This document shows, one piece after another, positions 1 to 8,812 of a stretch of DNA of 44,449 nucleotides. The position numbers and the translations under genes were made by a program. Location: positions 1 to 44,449 of IMG/VR virus record IMGVR_UViG_3300042923_000656. The stretch is one strand, 5' to 3'. The stretch is from a virus. The notes under the pieces are model-generated. The model saw only the letters and a list, made by a program, of their open reading frames with translations, ran no database searches and was not told where the DNA came from. Each line of letters begins with the position of its first letter. Position 1 is the stretch's first letter.

Positions 1-283
1 AGCTAGAATATGCATCTACTGTATTATCACCACTTGGCGATTGACTACCACATATTAACGCGTAAGACGTACCGGTAGAACCAGATGCATAATATGATCT
101 ATTAATACTAAGGTCTGGCACTCCAGACACAACTGATATACCAGCACTATAACACAACCTAGCAACTCCCCCAACGCCTACATAAACTTTCTTAACTTTT
201 CTAGCTACATTGCTTACACCGACATATGCTTTCTTTCCTTTTCGTGCTACACCACCAACACCAATATACATTCCTTTAGCCAT
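1..283 (-). CDS. Tail fibre protein, N-terminal part (runs off the window start)
   Basis: The ATG at 283 opens a frame still open at base 1, so only the first 94 codons are seen. Residues 1-45 hold three imperfect tandem units of about 14-16 residues built on Y-(I/V)-G-V-x-x-V-A-R with Lys-rich linkers, a pattern common at the start of clostridial phage fibre and tail proteins. A Gly/Ser-rich segment follows. The gene sits 11 bp downstream of another fibre gene, as expected at the distal end of a tail operon. If the window is a circle, the frame continues at 44449 without a break and gives a protein of about 799 residues. The continuation is inference; the in-frame fit was seen directly. Confidence 0.75.
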   Translation of the reverse strand, partial: MAKGMYIGVGGVARKGKKAYVGVSNVARKVKKVYVGVGGVARLCYSAGISVVSGVPDLSINRSYYASGSTGTSYALICGSQSPSGDNTVDAYSS

Positions 284-294
284 CTACATCACCT

Positions 295-948
295 CTATTC
301 ATACACAATGTAGAGTTCACCAGTAGTCAGAGCCGAAGAACCAGCTGTTAAATCAGTTGTGCTAGCCTTTATATTACGTACTTGTGCTGTTGTTAATACA
401 GATACGGCAGACGCATTGGCTGTAATCGTACCTGCTAAGGTACCTCCTGTAATAGTGCTTGCTGCTTGCGTGTGTGACTCTTTAGCCATAGGTGCCCACG
501 AACTCCACACATTATTGTAGAAGTACCTAATGTATATAGTTTCAACAGCATTATAAGACATTGCTATTTGTGCCCTACCCGTAGTCTTAGTGGAATAAAA
601 TAAAGTGTGTATATACCACAATCCTGTTTTAGGAGCATTAGGATGGTTTGTTAAAATTAAACTGTATTGTGTAGTATTAGGGTCTATTTGTGATGTATCA
701 CTATACACTGCGATTGCATTTACAAAATCACTAGCATGTTTATCATCTACCGTATCTGCATTACCACCACTTGCAGGCATTGATGCAGGGAAGTCTGTAA
801 TGTCTGCAACGGTATGTCCATGGTCGGAAGGAGCTCTATTGGCAATTTCTTCATCAATAATATTCATATTATTATTAATTACATTAATGTCTACATTATC
901 AATTAAAGGTTCTGGTTTCTGTAACCCAAAATTTGTTGTTTGTTGCAT
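295..948 (-). CDS. Tail fibre / receptor-binding structural protein
   Basis: This 217-residue protein follows the DUF2313 baseplate gene by 13 bp, the usual place for an XkdV-type fibre. The N-terminus (MQQTTNFGLQKPEP...) is the signature of Firmicute phage fibres that dock on the baseplate. A Gly/Ala/Asp-rich shaft around residues 40-75 includes a DHGHT motif seen in fibre repeats, and the C-terminal half is rich in Thr, Ala and Ser, typical of trimeric beta fibres. It probably contacts the host surface at the tail tip. Family membership is inferred from motifs and position; receptor specificity cannot be read from the sequence. Confidence 0.75.
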   Translation of the reverse strand: MQQTTNFGLQKPEPLIDNVDINVINNNMNIIDEEIANRAPSDHGHTVADITDFPASMPASGGNADTVDDKHASDFVNAIAVYSDTSQIDPNTTQYSLILTNHPNAPKTGLWYIHTLFYSTKTTGRAQIAMSYNAVETIYIRYFYNNVWSSWAPMAKESHTQAASTITGGTLAGTITANASAVSVLTTAQVRNIKASTTDLTAGSSALTTGELYIVYE

Positions 949-961
949 TTCATCACCCTTT

Positions 962-1489
962 CTATATTGTACTTAATTCATACCAAGTCATTGCAGTTAC
1001 ATCTCCCCATAAATTCCCCATTACTGCCGACCAGGTATTATAAGTATATTCAAACGTAAATGCCAAATGTGCAGGCTTTATCTCATTTATGGTAACTGAC
1101 AAGTCCGCCATATTTCCCGGAATACCCTTAGTACCGATAAATTTAATCTTAATGGAATAACTTGCATTATCCTCTATAACTTCAACTTCTCCATTGGAAT
1201 ATGAACTGGCAACATCTACTATCATCTGTTTAGTTACTGTTCCAATTCCTCTTATCTTGGCCCGGATGCGTTCTCGGCGGAACTCATTGGATTTACTTAC
1301 GTCAACCTGGATGCCATAAATCTTTTCATACCGGCTTAGTAATGCACTGGCTGAATTAACAAAACATTCGTCTATTGTCTCATTAAAATTACTTGCCAAG
1401 TTATTTATATCTGCAGATAAAATACTCTGCAGCTCTTCCATCTTGGTATTTCCTGAATACACCGGTGGCAATAACATCATTAAATCCAT
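962..1489 (-). CDS. Baseplate protein, DUF2313 (YmfQ/XkdU-like)
   Basis: A 175-residue protein directly after the baseplate J gene, started by ATG with GGAGGTGG upstream that overlaps the end of the previous gene. The N-terminus with LLPPVYSGN and the central region (RYEKIYGI, then RRERIRAKIRG) are typical of DUF2313/YmfQ proteins of PBSX-like and Mu-like phages. These proteins lie between baseplate and fibre and help attach fibres to the baseplate. Position and length agree with the family. High confidence in family, moderate in exact structural role. Confidence 0.85.
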   Translation of the reverse strand: MDLMMLLPPVYSGNTKMEELQSILSADINNLASNFNETIDECFVNSASALLSRYEKIYGIQVDVSKSNEFRRERIRAKIRGIGTVTKQMIVDVASSYSNGEVEVIEDNASYSIKIKFIGTKGIPGNMADLSVTINEIKPAHLAFTFEYTYNTWSAVMGNLWGDVTAMTWYELSTI

Positions 1490-1490
1490 G

Positions 1491-2510
1491 CTATACCACC
1501 TCCGTTAATGTAATTGTTCCGGTCAATGGCATTTCAGTATTAAGTATTGTTATATTGGCGGTACCACCATTAATAAGTAATGTATTGTAATCTTGTGCAC
1601 CTTCTGTTGCCAATAGTAGACTTCCTACTCGAGCATAGCTTACACTGTAAGTATCAAATACAGTCTCTCTCAAATATGCGGTTACGGCAGCAATAAAAGC
1701 GGTTTGGACATCTGCCAATGTCTTAGAGCCATCTAACTCAACATTAGCAGTAATATCTATTACCTTTCCAATAGGATTTTCCACAGTTACGGTTGCACCT
1801 ATCGGACGTACTGATTCAATGTAATTAAATACAGCAGTTGGCAAAGTCGCATCTATTTCCATGTTTTCATCAACTACTAATACTTTAACAGTGCCTGGTC
1901 CATCTGCAAGTGGAAAAACTTTAGCATCTCCGCATCCGGGTACTTCTAAGGCCCATTGTTTATAGTTGTCTGCATTACCAGAAGTAGAAGGCGTTTGGAT
2001 TTGATTATAAAATCTTAATCGTAAATTATCATCAGTTTCCTCATCTTCACCGGAAGTAATTATATCTGTCAATGTAGCGGATATTCCATTTACATTATCA
2101 ATATTTTCAAGCTGTCCATTGTATGTATTGCCTATCTCTCCTAACTGCTCGCATTGAGCCTTGTAGACGTTTGCAGAAACAAGTTCAGTTATTATGTAAG
2201 TAGTGTCCGCCAATCCCCATCTAGTACCAATCCCAACAGGTCCGTTAGTTTCTATTTGCCTAATAGCATATGTAGCAGCCTTCCTAGTGATTCCATAATC
2301 AGCCACTACACGGTCCAGATATTCACCCACAGCAGTATCTCCTGAAACTAAGTCGATGAAGTTATTAAGATTAAAATATGTCTGTGCCAACTGATATGCA
2401 CACGGTGCTAAGGCATCATAAATTATAGAACCCTCTCTTTTATCTACGTCGCTAGGCACCCTACTAAGCATATCAGCCAAAATATTTTCAAATGTCATTG
2501 TTTCAAACAT
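1491..2510 (-). CDS. Baseplate J-like protein (XkdT homologue)
   Basis: A 339-residue protein with the Baseplate_J layout: an N-terminal segment with DKREGSIIYDALAP, a middle region with ETDDNLRLRFY, and the conserved GNADNYKQWALEVPGCGDAKV stretch near residues 178-198. It forms the wedge of the contractile tail baseplate. It overlaps the upstream DUF2634 gene by one base, which argues for translational coupling. Length and order (LysM protein, XkdQ, DUF2577, DUF2634, J, DUF2313) match PBSX. Confidence 0.93.
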   Translation of the reverse strand: MFETMTFENILADMLSRVPSDVDKREGSIIYDALAPCAYQLAQTYFNLNNFIDLVSGDTAVGEYLDRVVADYGITRKAATYAIRQIETNGPVGIGTRWGLADTTYIITELVSANVYKAQCEQLGEIGNTYNGQLENIDNVNGISATLTDIITSGEDEETDDNLRLRFYNQIQTPSTSGNADNYKQWALEVPGCGDAKVFPLADGPGTVKVLVVDENMEIDATLPTAVFNYIESVRPIGATVTVENPIGKVIDITANVELDGSKTLADVQTAFIAAVTAYLRETVFDTYSVSYARVGSLLLATEGAQDYNTLLINGGTANITILNTEMPLTGTITLTEVV

Positions 2511-2905
2511 TAAACATTCACCTCCTTAGTTATAGTTAGATTGCCATATATACTGATTACATCAAAGGTACATAACAGTTCATCACCGGTAACGGTAAAG
2601 CTAAAATTATCTACACCTGTTATTCTTTCATCCTGGAGCAAACATTCTCTAATTCTTCCTTTCAGTTCAACCCTGACATATGCAGGTTCTTTTCCGATAA
2701 GACTTTCCAATTCAATGCCATAAGAAAAGCTATATATTGGGTACTCATACTTTTCAGTATTTAGCACCTTGTATATAGCCTGTTTTAATGCTTCTATATT
2801 GTCTGTAAAACCTTGAATGTTAACATCTGATATTTTATATGTCTTAGTGGTTTCTAAATCTTCTGTTATCTCTAAATCTGTATCAATTAACCCTTCTGGT
2901 ATCAT
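2510..2905 (-). CDS. DUF2634 baseplate protein (XkdS-like)
   Basis: 131 residues, overlapping the preceding gene by 4 bases. The protein has the gp25-like/XkdS pattern: an acidic N-terminus, a KTYKISDVNIQG segment, then ALKQAIYKVLNTEKYEYPIY and a hydrophobic beta-rich C-terminus. This family is the Firmicute equivalent of the T4 gp25 wedge component with lysozyme-like fold and no catalytic role. Gene order supports the call strongly. Confidence 0.88.
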   Translation of the reverse strand: MIPEGLIDTDLEITEDLETTKTYKISDVNIQGFTDNIEALKQAIYKVLNTEKYEYPIYSFSYGIELESLIGKEPAYVRVELKGRIRECLLQDERITGVDNFSFTVTGDELLCTFDVISIYGNLTITKEVNV

Positions 2906-3132
2906 TCAGTCACCTCCAGGATAAAAAATTGCTGTCCACCATGATTTCGTAATAACCTGACTTTCTGTCCTGGCATAAGATTATTTTTGAGATTGCCTAC
3001 AATAAGCTCGCTTGGAATAGTCAGTTTATCGCTTATTTTAATACCGTCAGCTGTGACTGTCCCAATTTGCAATGCGCATAGTTTAGCATTGTTCAGGTAA
3101 TTCTGTACTATAATTTTAATTTCATTTATCAT
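2902..3132 (-). CDS. DUF2577-family tail protein (XkdR position)
   Basis: A 76-residue protein that starts in an ATGA overlap with the end of the XkdQ-like gene. The sequence pattern (N-terminal helix with VQNYLNNAKL, then LMPGQKVRLLRNHGGQQFFIL) is typical of DUF2577, a short OB-like beta domain found between the XkdQ and XkdS genes of PBSX-type tails. It probably belongs to the hub or spike region of the baseplate. The exact role is not known to me. Confidence 0.82.
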   Translation of the reverse strand: MINEIKIIVQNYLNNAKLCALQIGTVTADGIKISDKLTIPSELIVGNLKNNLMPGQKVRLLRNHGGQQFFILEVTE

Positions 3133-4067
3133 ATAGCCACCTCAATCTGCATGGTATGGACTGGAAGAAATTCGTGTGTAACTGACCGAACAATCAACCT
3201 TTTATTTAATGCTATATCTTCTATGGATCCATAGAAACTACTACCAGCTCTTACCCTGGAATCGCCTAGGCAATTAAGTGTTAAGGTCTCAGTTTCGCGG
3301 TTGTGTAATTTTAACAACATATCAGCTTTAGATTTTGCTTGTGAAGCATTAGTATTAGCATCAAGAAGTTCGAAGTACTGTAAAATTCCATACTTATACA
3401 TTGAGTTACTATCCTTTGCTACAAAAGTGTCTACTTTGCCTGTTGATTCGTTTTCACTCGCCAACTTGATTAGATTATAAAAATTATCATCAATTGATTT
3501 TTGATAATCAAATTCATATACTAAACTTTCATCGCCTAGTACTAAATCAAGTTTTAAATCTTCCAAATCTCTTAATGATATGGTACCTAATTCATCCCTT
3601 AGAGAATACCATTTGCCCTTATTAGTTAAGGTGTCTGATATTGCACTATAAATGATATCTAACCAAGTTTTATCGTCCTGTATCGATATAGGCAAGGTGT
3701 ATTTCGTATCTGACAGCGTTCCTTTTCTTAAACTAAAATAGTTACACATTTTATTGGTTAGCGTAGTAGCAGTATCGTTTTTTAATACTATGATATCTTT
3801 TGCCTTGCAGTATCTTAATTGATCATATGCTGTAACTGTAATTTCTTTCTTTTTATTCTGTCCGTGTTTAAATATGTATCCGTAAAATTTAACATCATCA
3901 TTAATAAATCTGACCACGCCACCATTACGGATCTTTAAATTATCATCAATATAGGAAAATTCGAGCTTGCTGCATCCGTCATTTAATTTATCTGTATACG
4001 ATACGGATTTAACAAGCTCACTTATCTCAAACATTTTTCCATCAATATCAACTAAAAACTCAATCAT
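3129..4067 (-). CDS. XkdQ / late-control-D-like tail hub protein
   Basis: I chose the ATG at 4067, which forms an ATGA overlap with the upstream LysM gene and gives 312 residues; an upstream TTG (4088) would only extend into that gene. The N-terminal beta domain (MIEFLVDIDGKMFEISELV) and central KHGQNKKKEITVTAYDQLRY are characteristic of XkdQ and the gpD-like hub proteins that connect tail tube to baseplate. The C-terminal KRLIVRSVTHEFLPVHTMQI is also typical. It lies between the tape-measure/LysM pair and the wedge genes, as in PBSX. Confidence 0.88.
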   Translation of the reverse strand: MIEFLVDIDGKMFEISELVKSVSYTDKLNDGCSKLEFSYIDDNLKIRNGGVVRFINDDVKFYGYIFKHGQNKKKEITVTAYDQLRYCKAKDIIVLKNDTATTLTNKMCNYFSLRKGTLSDTKYTLPISIQDDKTWLDIIYSAISDTLTNKGKWYSLRDELGTISLRDLEDLKLDLVLGDESLVYEFDYQKSIDDNFYNLIKLASENESTGKVDTFVAKDSNSMYKYGILQYFELLDANTNASQAKSKADMLLKLHNRETETLTLNCLGDSRVRAGSSFYGSIEDIALNKRLIVRSVTHEFLPVHTMQIEVAI

Positions 4068-4735
4068 TTTGGAATCACCAACTTCCAACCAGGCTTAATG
4101 AGTCCTGGATTTTTAATAAGAACTTTATTGGCATTATAGATTTTAGTATACATATTACCATTACCATAATATTTCTTGGCCAACGCCCAAAGAGTATCAC
4201 CTGATCTAACGACATGTGAACCCGTACTTTTTGGGTTAGTCATTGTAACTGCCGCTTTCTTTTTCTTGTATTTCCCGGATGAAGAATCCTTTTCTAAAGG
4301 CGCTGCAGGATATGCTTTATAGTCTCTATATTCTAACAGTTTAAATGAAACGTATTTGTCCCCTTCTTCTCCGGCTTTCTCAACCGTTGGAACTTCCTCC
4401 ATTAACACTAATGTTCTAATATCATCACCAACTCCATTAGATGCTATAAATCGAATCGGCTTTAATTCGCCTCGCCATTTCTTAAACAAATTAAGATAAT
4501 AATCTGCATCCTGGAATTGATTGGCTGTTTCAACGTAGTGCAAAGGCTCATGAGGTAATTCCACTTCAAAAGAATACTCTATTAATTCCATATGGGCAGG
4601 CACTGCTATTTGTCCAAGCTTTAGTATCTCATATTTTTCAATAGCTTGTACACTGGTTGTTTCTATCTGTTCAGGATTAACAGGGAGCCTATAAGTTTTA
4701 TTATCATAATCAAAAAAGATTGCGTAATTAGACAT
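4064..4735 (-). CDS. LysM tail protein (XkdP-like)
   Basis: The best start is the second of two adjacent ATGs (4735), 6 bases after a GAGGGGG ribosome site; the ATG at 4738 is equally open. The protein has about 223 residues. The N-terminal two-thirds is the gp53/XkdP-type tail domain (FDYDNKTYRLPVNPEQIE, then a PIRFIASNG-like core). The C-terminal ~45 residues form one LysM domain (RSGDTLWALAKKYYGNG, KPGWKLVIPK). LysM binds peptidoglycan, and in this family it caps the tube-hub junction. It overlaps the end of the tape-measure gene. Confidence 0.9.
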   Translation of the reverse strand: MSNYAIFFDYDNKTYRLPVNPEQIETTSVQAIEKYEILKLGQIAVPAHMELIEYSFEVELPHEPLHYVETANQFQDADYYLNLFKKWRGELKPIRFIASNGVGDDIRTLVLMEEVPTVEKAGEEGDKYVSFKLLEYRDYKAYPAAPLEKDSSSGKYKKKKAAVTMTNPKSTGSHVVRSGDTLWALAKKYYGNGNMYTKIYNANKVLIKNPGLIKPGWKLVIPK

Positions 4736-6632
4736 CATAAACCCCCTCACTAGCAGTTGCAATTTCCTCTTGCAATATAGCTTTAATTCTTCCAGTCACA
4801 GCATCAGTATCAGCTGTTTCATGAACATCGCCAAAGGTTACCTGTATATTTGGAGCTAATGTTGCAGTGCTAAATTTATTAATGTAATCTCGCTCTGCTA
4901 TATCCCTCATGTATTTTAGATCTTCGTCTGACATGTCAACATCAACCTTGCCTCCGGATCCAGTTCCAACTACAGATAAAGGATTAGTATTTGAACCAAA
5001 ATCATCCATATTAGTGCTGTCTTTTGAAAACATATCGGTTAATCCACTTAATTTATCAGCTATTCCACCATATAGATCTTTACCAACGCTATTACCTTTG
5101 TCCCAAGCTGCACCGTACTCCATACGTTTAAATCCAAAATCCTCTGCTCCAAAATTAACAGTTTCCATTATCTTTTGATAGTTTTCATTTGGTGCATACT
5201 TAGCTACTGCAGCATCTGCCATTTCTTTTAATCCACTTCTCCAACTTGAAACAGTTTCAGCCATCTTAGAGCCAAATACAAAATCCAGCGCCGAAGCTAT
5301 CTTTTCAATTACGCCCAGGACATTATCAGCCAAACCTTGAAATAAATAAATAACTGAGGATATAGGATTCTGAAATACATTAGCAAAGAAGTTAGCGAAA
5401 ATTACAAATTTATTTGTCCAGAAATTAAGTATACCTAAAACAAGTTCAAATAGCCCAAAAAATAAATTCCAGATTCCTGCAATAGTAATTCCTACAACTC
5501 CACCAATAAAACCAAATATGTCTTCCACAGTTACACCCATTACTTTCAATGTATGAATGATTAAGAGTATTATTGCGATTGTTAATATCATAGGAGCGTT
5601 TAATATCGCCCAGGCTTTAATATGCGCTAGAACTGGTACCAGCATGGCCCATAAGTGTCCTGTTAGTGTCATAATCCCTGCGATAGCAGCGGCAATTACA
5701 AAGGGGCCGATTAAGTCCCAACCGGCTACAATAAAATCAATTAGGCCTCCGACTACACTAGATATTAATCCGATACCTATAAGTATGTTATTAACACCAT
5801 TCATAAATCCGTCTGTATTAATCAATCTATTGACGGATTCTATTACGGGTGCAAAAGCTTCTAAGGAACCGTTCTTTATTCTGTTCCACGCATCACCAAA
5901 AGTCATAGGCATAGTTTCAAACTTAGAATTAATATCATCAGCAGCCATAAACATAGCATTTTTGATAATATCAGAGGTAATCAATCCTTCGGATGATAAT
6001 TCTTTCAATTCTCCTTTGGATTTACCGGTATACTTTGCAATTGCATCTGCTATCATTGGAGCATTTTCCATTATGGACCTAAATTCATCACCCTGGAGTT
6101 TTCCAGCTCCCATAGCCTGGGTTAATTGCATTATAGCAGACTGTTGTTCAGTGGTGCTTGCGCCACCAACCTTAAAGCCTTTCTGAATCAGTTCAGTAAA
6201 CGCTATCAATTCGTCATTACTTCCGAATGCTTCACTTGCTGTAATACCCATCTTAGATATAGCGCCGGCCATAGCCGTGTATGATCCCTTTGAACGATTG
6301 GCAGCATCAAATATCTTTTCCTGTAATTCAGCCTGCGTTTGTAGACCATCATTGATTAAATTTAATCTTGCACTCGTGTTTGTATATTCATCAGCTATAT
6401 TCATGCCTTTTATAGTTGTGGCAGCAAGTGCAGCAATACTTATGACTTTACCAAGCCCACTACTCAATACATTTGCTCCGGCTCCAGCATTTTTCATTTT
6501 ACTATTAAGATTATCAGTCGCACCACTGGCTTTTAGTATCTTATTTGTTGCCTCATCTGTTTTCTGAATAATTTGAACCATTGGTCTAGAGTATCCATTT
6601 AGTATCTTAAACATGGCATTTAAACTTGGCAT
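4728..6632 (-). CDS. Tape-measure protein
   Basis: 634 residues, with an ATG that overlaps the stop of the frameshifted chaperone extension (TAATG). The N-terminus has ADEYTNTSARLNLINDGLQ and the following MGAGKLQGDEFRSIMENAP region, both typical of TP901-type tape measures. Several hydrophobic helices lie between about residues 280 and 400. A tape measure of this length predicts a tail of roughly 95 nm at 1.5 angstrom per residue, a general rule rather than a measurement. It follows the chaperone pair directly, the near-universal arrangement. Confidence 0.95.
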   Translation of the reverse strand: MPSLNAMFKILNGYSRPMVQIIQKTDEATNKILKASGATDNLNSKMKNAGAGANVLSSGLGKVISIAALAATTIKGMNIADEYTNTSARLNLINDGLQTQAELQEKIFDAANRSKGSYTAMAGAISKMGITASEAFGSNDELIAFTELIQKGFKVGGASTTEQQSAIMQLTQAMGAGKLQGDEFRSIMENAPMIADAIAKYTGKSKGELKELSSEGLITSDIIKNAMFMAADDINSKFETMPMTFGDAWNRIKNGSLEAFAPVIESVNRLINTDGFMNGVNNILIGIGLISSVVGGLIDFIVAGWDLIGPFVIAAAIAGIMTLTGHLWAMLVPVLAHIKAWAILNAPMILTIAIILLIIHTLKVMGVTVEDIFGFIGGVVGITIAGIWNLFFGLFELVLGILNFWTNKFVIFANFFANVFQNPISSVIYLFQGLADNVLGVIEKIASALDFVFGSKMAETVSSWRSGLKEMADAAVAKYAPNENYQKIMETVNFGAEDFGFKRMEYGAAWDKGNSVGKDLYGGIADKLSGLTDMFSKDSTNMDDFGSNTNPLSVVGTGSGGKVDVDMSDEDLKYMRDIAERDYINKFSTATLAPNIQVTFGDVHETADTDAVTGRIKAILQEEIATASEGVYDV

Positions 6633-6830
6633 TACCTTCTTCTACCTCCTTTCGCTTTTAATTTAGAGGCTTGTTTCTTTTCTTCTTCCGTTCTCACCAT
6701 GATACTGGCATATACAAAAGCCTTTTCCTTATCAGACATAGCATCTAGAGCTGACGGAAGTATATGCAATTTTTGCAGGGCAAAATGTGCTAAGTTAAAC
6801 TCAGCATCATTCGCCCTTATTAGTTTTTTG
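6632..6830 (-). CDS. Tail-chaperone C-terminal extension, read by -1 frameshift
   Basis: No start codon opens this frame, but it is open from the slippery site (A AAA AAC) to a TAA at 6632-6634 that overlaps the tape-measure ATG. The extension has about 60 residues. It begins LIRANDAEFNLAHFAL, contains HILPSALDAMSDKEKAF and ends in a basic tail (KLKAKGGRRR). Short second frames between the tube/chaperone gene and the tape measure are the T part of G/GT tail-assembly chaperones in long-tailed phages. The fusion is made by a minority of ribosomes and holds the tape measure during tube assembly. Confidence 0.85.
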
Positions 6831-7221
6831 CTTCTTCGATATCTTCATTGATATCCTTATCAAGTCCAGACAACTCCTGAACCTCTTGTGCTAAAATCGC
6901 AAACTCACCTACATAAAGCATCTTCTGTAACAAAGAAGATTCACCTAATACTCCGTAGGCTTTTTGTAACTCCGCATTTTTCAAGTCCGGGAATGCTACT
7001 GCTGATGCAGTTAATGCTGATATGTATTCTGCACGGTCAAATGACTCATTGCCTTTTTTATCTTTCTTTGTAAATTGTTTGATAAGATATTTATTCTCAT
7101 CTTGGGAGATAGGTTTGATAACAAATGGAACCGGCTTACCGTCTTCCTGGAACCGATTCGATACTATAACTTCTTTATTCTCTATCTGTACTGGATGTAA
7201 AAATGCATTTAATGAACCCAT
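6820..7221 (-). CDS. Tail assembly chaperone (XkdN-like, G protein)
   Basis: 133 residues ending DINEDIEEAKN at a TAA directly after a slippery heptamer. The protein has the XkdN pattern (MGSLNAFLHPVQIENKEVIV, then SQDENKYLIKQFTKKDKKG). It lies between tail tube and tape measure, where all G-type chaperones are found. Translation mostly stops here; slippage by -1 makes the longer GT form. Role: soluble chaperone for the tape measure, absent from the finished virion. Confidence 0.9.
   Translation of the reverse strand: MGSLNAFLHPVQIENKEVIVSNRFQEDGKPVPFVIKPISQDENKYLIKQFTKKDKKGNESFDRAEYISALTASAVAFPDLKNAELQKAYGVLGESSLLQKMLYVGEFAILAQEVQELSGLDKDINEDIEEAKN
6823..6829 (-). other. Programmed -1 ribosomal frameshift site (A AAA AAC)
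   Basis: On the coding strand the last codons are GCA AAA AAC TAA. The seven bases A_AAA_AAC satisfy the X_XXY_YYZ rule in the zero frame and sit immediately before the stop. The -1 frame is open for about 60 codons beyond it. Position and product match the conserved tail-chaperone frameshift. Confidence 0.85.
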
Positions 7222-7235
7222 GTAATTTCCTCCTT

Positions 7236-7257
7236 AAAAAGGGAGCCTTAAGCCCCC
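7236..7257 (-). terminator. Terminator-like hairpin after the tail-tube gene
   Basis: The minus-strand RNA folds as GGGGGC, a TTAAG loop and GCTCCC (one mismatch), followed by TTTTT. It lies between the tube stop and the chaperone start. Downstream genes are essential, so it is probably an attenuator or 3'-end stabiliser that keeps tube expression above chaperone expression. Confidence 0.55.
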
Positions 7258-7734
7258 TTATCTATAATTTTCTGGTAACTGGAATGATTCGAGATTTTCA
7301 ATTCCATCATAAGTGAAATCGGTATCAAAAGTGATAGGATCGTCTGAGCTATCATCCAAAATAGCAGTTGGAATACTTGCTAAAATGACATTAGTAAGCA
7401 CTACTTCCTGCTTGCCTATTGTTGATGTAGGATCCTCATTTTTAACCTGTACTTTAATACCGCTATATCTTCCGGTTTTTAAATACTCGATAGTCTGGTT
7501 GAAAGCTTCACTATTCATAAAATACATGGTTAGAGAACCTGTTCCCTCGGCACCTACTACCTTATGTTGTGTCATTCGGTTACCAAGCATTCTCTTAGCT
7601 ACAACAATTAAGTCTAACTGAGAGCTTAAAGCTGATAATTCAAACAATTCTCTATTTTGACCATTTCTAGTAACATAAGCTTTACCTTCATGCCCAGAAA
7701 TAGTATCAGCTATTCTTGTATAATTATCTGACAT
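7258..7734 (-). CDS. Tail tube protein (XkdM-like)
   Basis: 158 residues, immediately after the sheath gene. The pattern TISGHEGKAYVTRNGQNRELFELSALSS and the following KVVGAEGTGSLTMYFMNSE are typical of the Phage_tail_tube/XkdM family. It forms the hexameric inner tube through which DNA passes. A hairpin with a U-tract follows its stop, in line with a need for high expression. Order sheath, tube, chaperone, tape measure is that of myoviruses. Confidence 0.92.
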   Translation of the reverse strand: MSDNYTRIADTISGHEGKAYVTRNGQNRELFELSALSSQLDLIVVAKRMLGNRMTQHKVVGAEGTGSLTMYFMNSEAFNQTIEYLKTGRYSGIKVQVKNEDPTSTIGKQEVVLTNVILASIPTAILDDSSDDPITFDTDFTYDGIENLESFQLPENYR

Positions 7735-7750
7735 GGTTTAATCCTCCTTC

Positions 7751-8797
7751 CTAAGCCAAATTAACAGTAATATAGATCTTCTCTACACTGTCTACTGGCT
7801 GAATATAGCACTCAATCACTACTGCGTCAGATGCTACTCCAGCAGTTACAATTACATCTTCTGGAGTGAAGTTTTGAATTGCATTTAATCTCTGCAGTTC
7901 ATTGAAGTATTCAACGAGCGTTGCTCTAAGTAATGATCTACCGTCCACATTGTTATTTATCTTGCCGATATAGTTAGATTCAAAAATCTCGGTGATATCA
8001 TTGTTAATTCCATCAATGGTGCGGATAACTCTGTTCTTTTTGAATACTGCGCCTTTATCCACTGTGGTAGTAGTTAAAGAGTTAATATCATATACTACTG
8101 TTACGTTCTGTGCTGTATCAACCTTGAAGATAAATTCACCAGCTGTAATTGCTGCTTCCATCTCTGTTTTTGTCTTGCGCGGCACTACATCAACTGCGCC
8201 TACGTATTTTCTACCGGTATTGGATTGATTGATATTGGCTCCGGCTGTAATTCCGCCTACCCATGCGGTAGCTTGTACTGCTGTTAAAGTGGTTCCGTCA
8301 GCTAGCTCAACGCCTTGTGTAACATTGATAACTGATTCATTGTCTGCCAAATGATTCGCCATAACTGCCTGAATCTTAACACCTTCGTCTGCTCTCATGG
8401 AATTAACCCATGTTGCAATTGATGTCTGGATTGCATCGAATGTCACTCCATCATATGGATAAACTAATACGTTGAACTCTACTGTTCGTAATGCTACAAG
8501 TGCTGCTGTTACATCGGCTGCATCAGGCACAATGCCTAAGTTGTAAAGAATAACTGTCTGTGCGCCTTTTAAAGCCTCGTTAACTAACAGTTTTTCTGCC
8601 TCTGTAATTAATGCTGGGTACTGATTTGAATCAGTAGCAGTAATCACATACATTTCACCGGCTAAACCTACGGAAAGTTCTTGCAAGATTACGACCGTTC
8701 CTCTATCGCCCAAAGTAATGGACAATGGAGAATTAGTCAGGAAGTTTAAATACGCCCCAGGTAATACTTTATTTTGACTGGTCCATGTTCCTGCCAT
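7751..8797 (-). CDS. Contractile tail sheath protein (XkdK-like)
   Basis: 348 residues with family hallmarks: N-terminal MAGTWTSQNKVLPGAYLNF, the GDRGTVVILQELSVG region, a central PYDGVT, and the C-terminal ...GVASDAVVIECYIQPVDSVEKIYITV... strand that links neighbouring sheath subunits. It proves that the tail is contractile. It is preceded by the tail-terminator gene and followed by the tube gene 16 bp away. Confidence 0.95.
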   Translation of the reverse strand: MAGTWTSQNKVLPGAYLNFLTNSPLSITLGDRGTVVILQELSVGLAGEMYVITATDSNQYPALITEAEKLLVNEALKGAQTVILYNLGIVPDAADVTAALVALRTVEFNVLVYPYDGVTFDAIQTSIATWVNSMRADEGVKIQAVMANHLADNESVINVTQGVELADGTTLTAVQATAWVGGITAGANINQSNTGRKYVGAVDVVPRKTKTEMEAAITAGEFIFKVDTAQNVTVVYDINSLTTTTVDKGAVFKKNRVIRTIDGINNDITEIFESNYIGKINNNVDGRSLLRATLVEYFNELQRLNAIQNFTPEDVIVTAGVASDAVVIECYIQPVDSVEKIYITVNLA

Positions 8798-8812
8798 GTT
8801 CTACCTTCTTTC

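Noticed and set aside
5557-6186. A 209-codon open frame on the plus strand inside the tape-measure gene
   Set aside because: It is antisense to a clearly coding gene, is rich in Ile/Pro/Ser as expected from the reverse of that codon use, and has no ribosome site.
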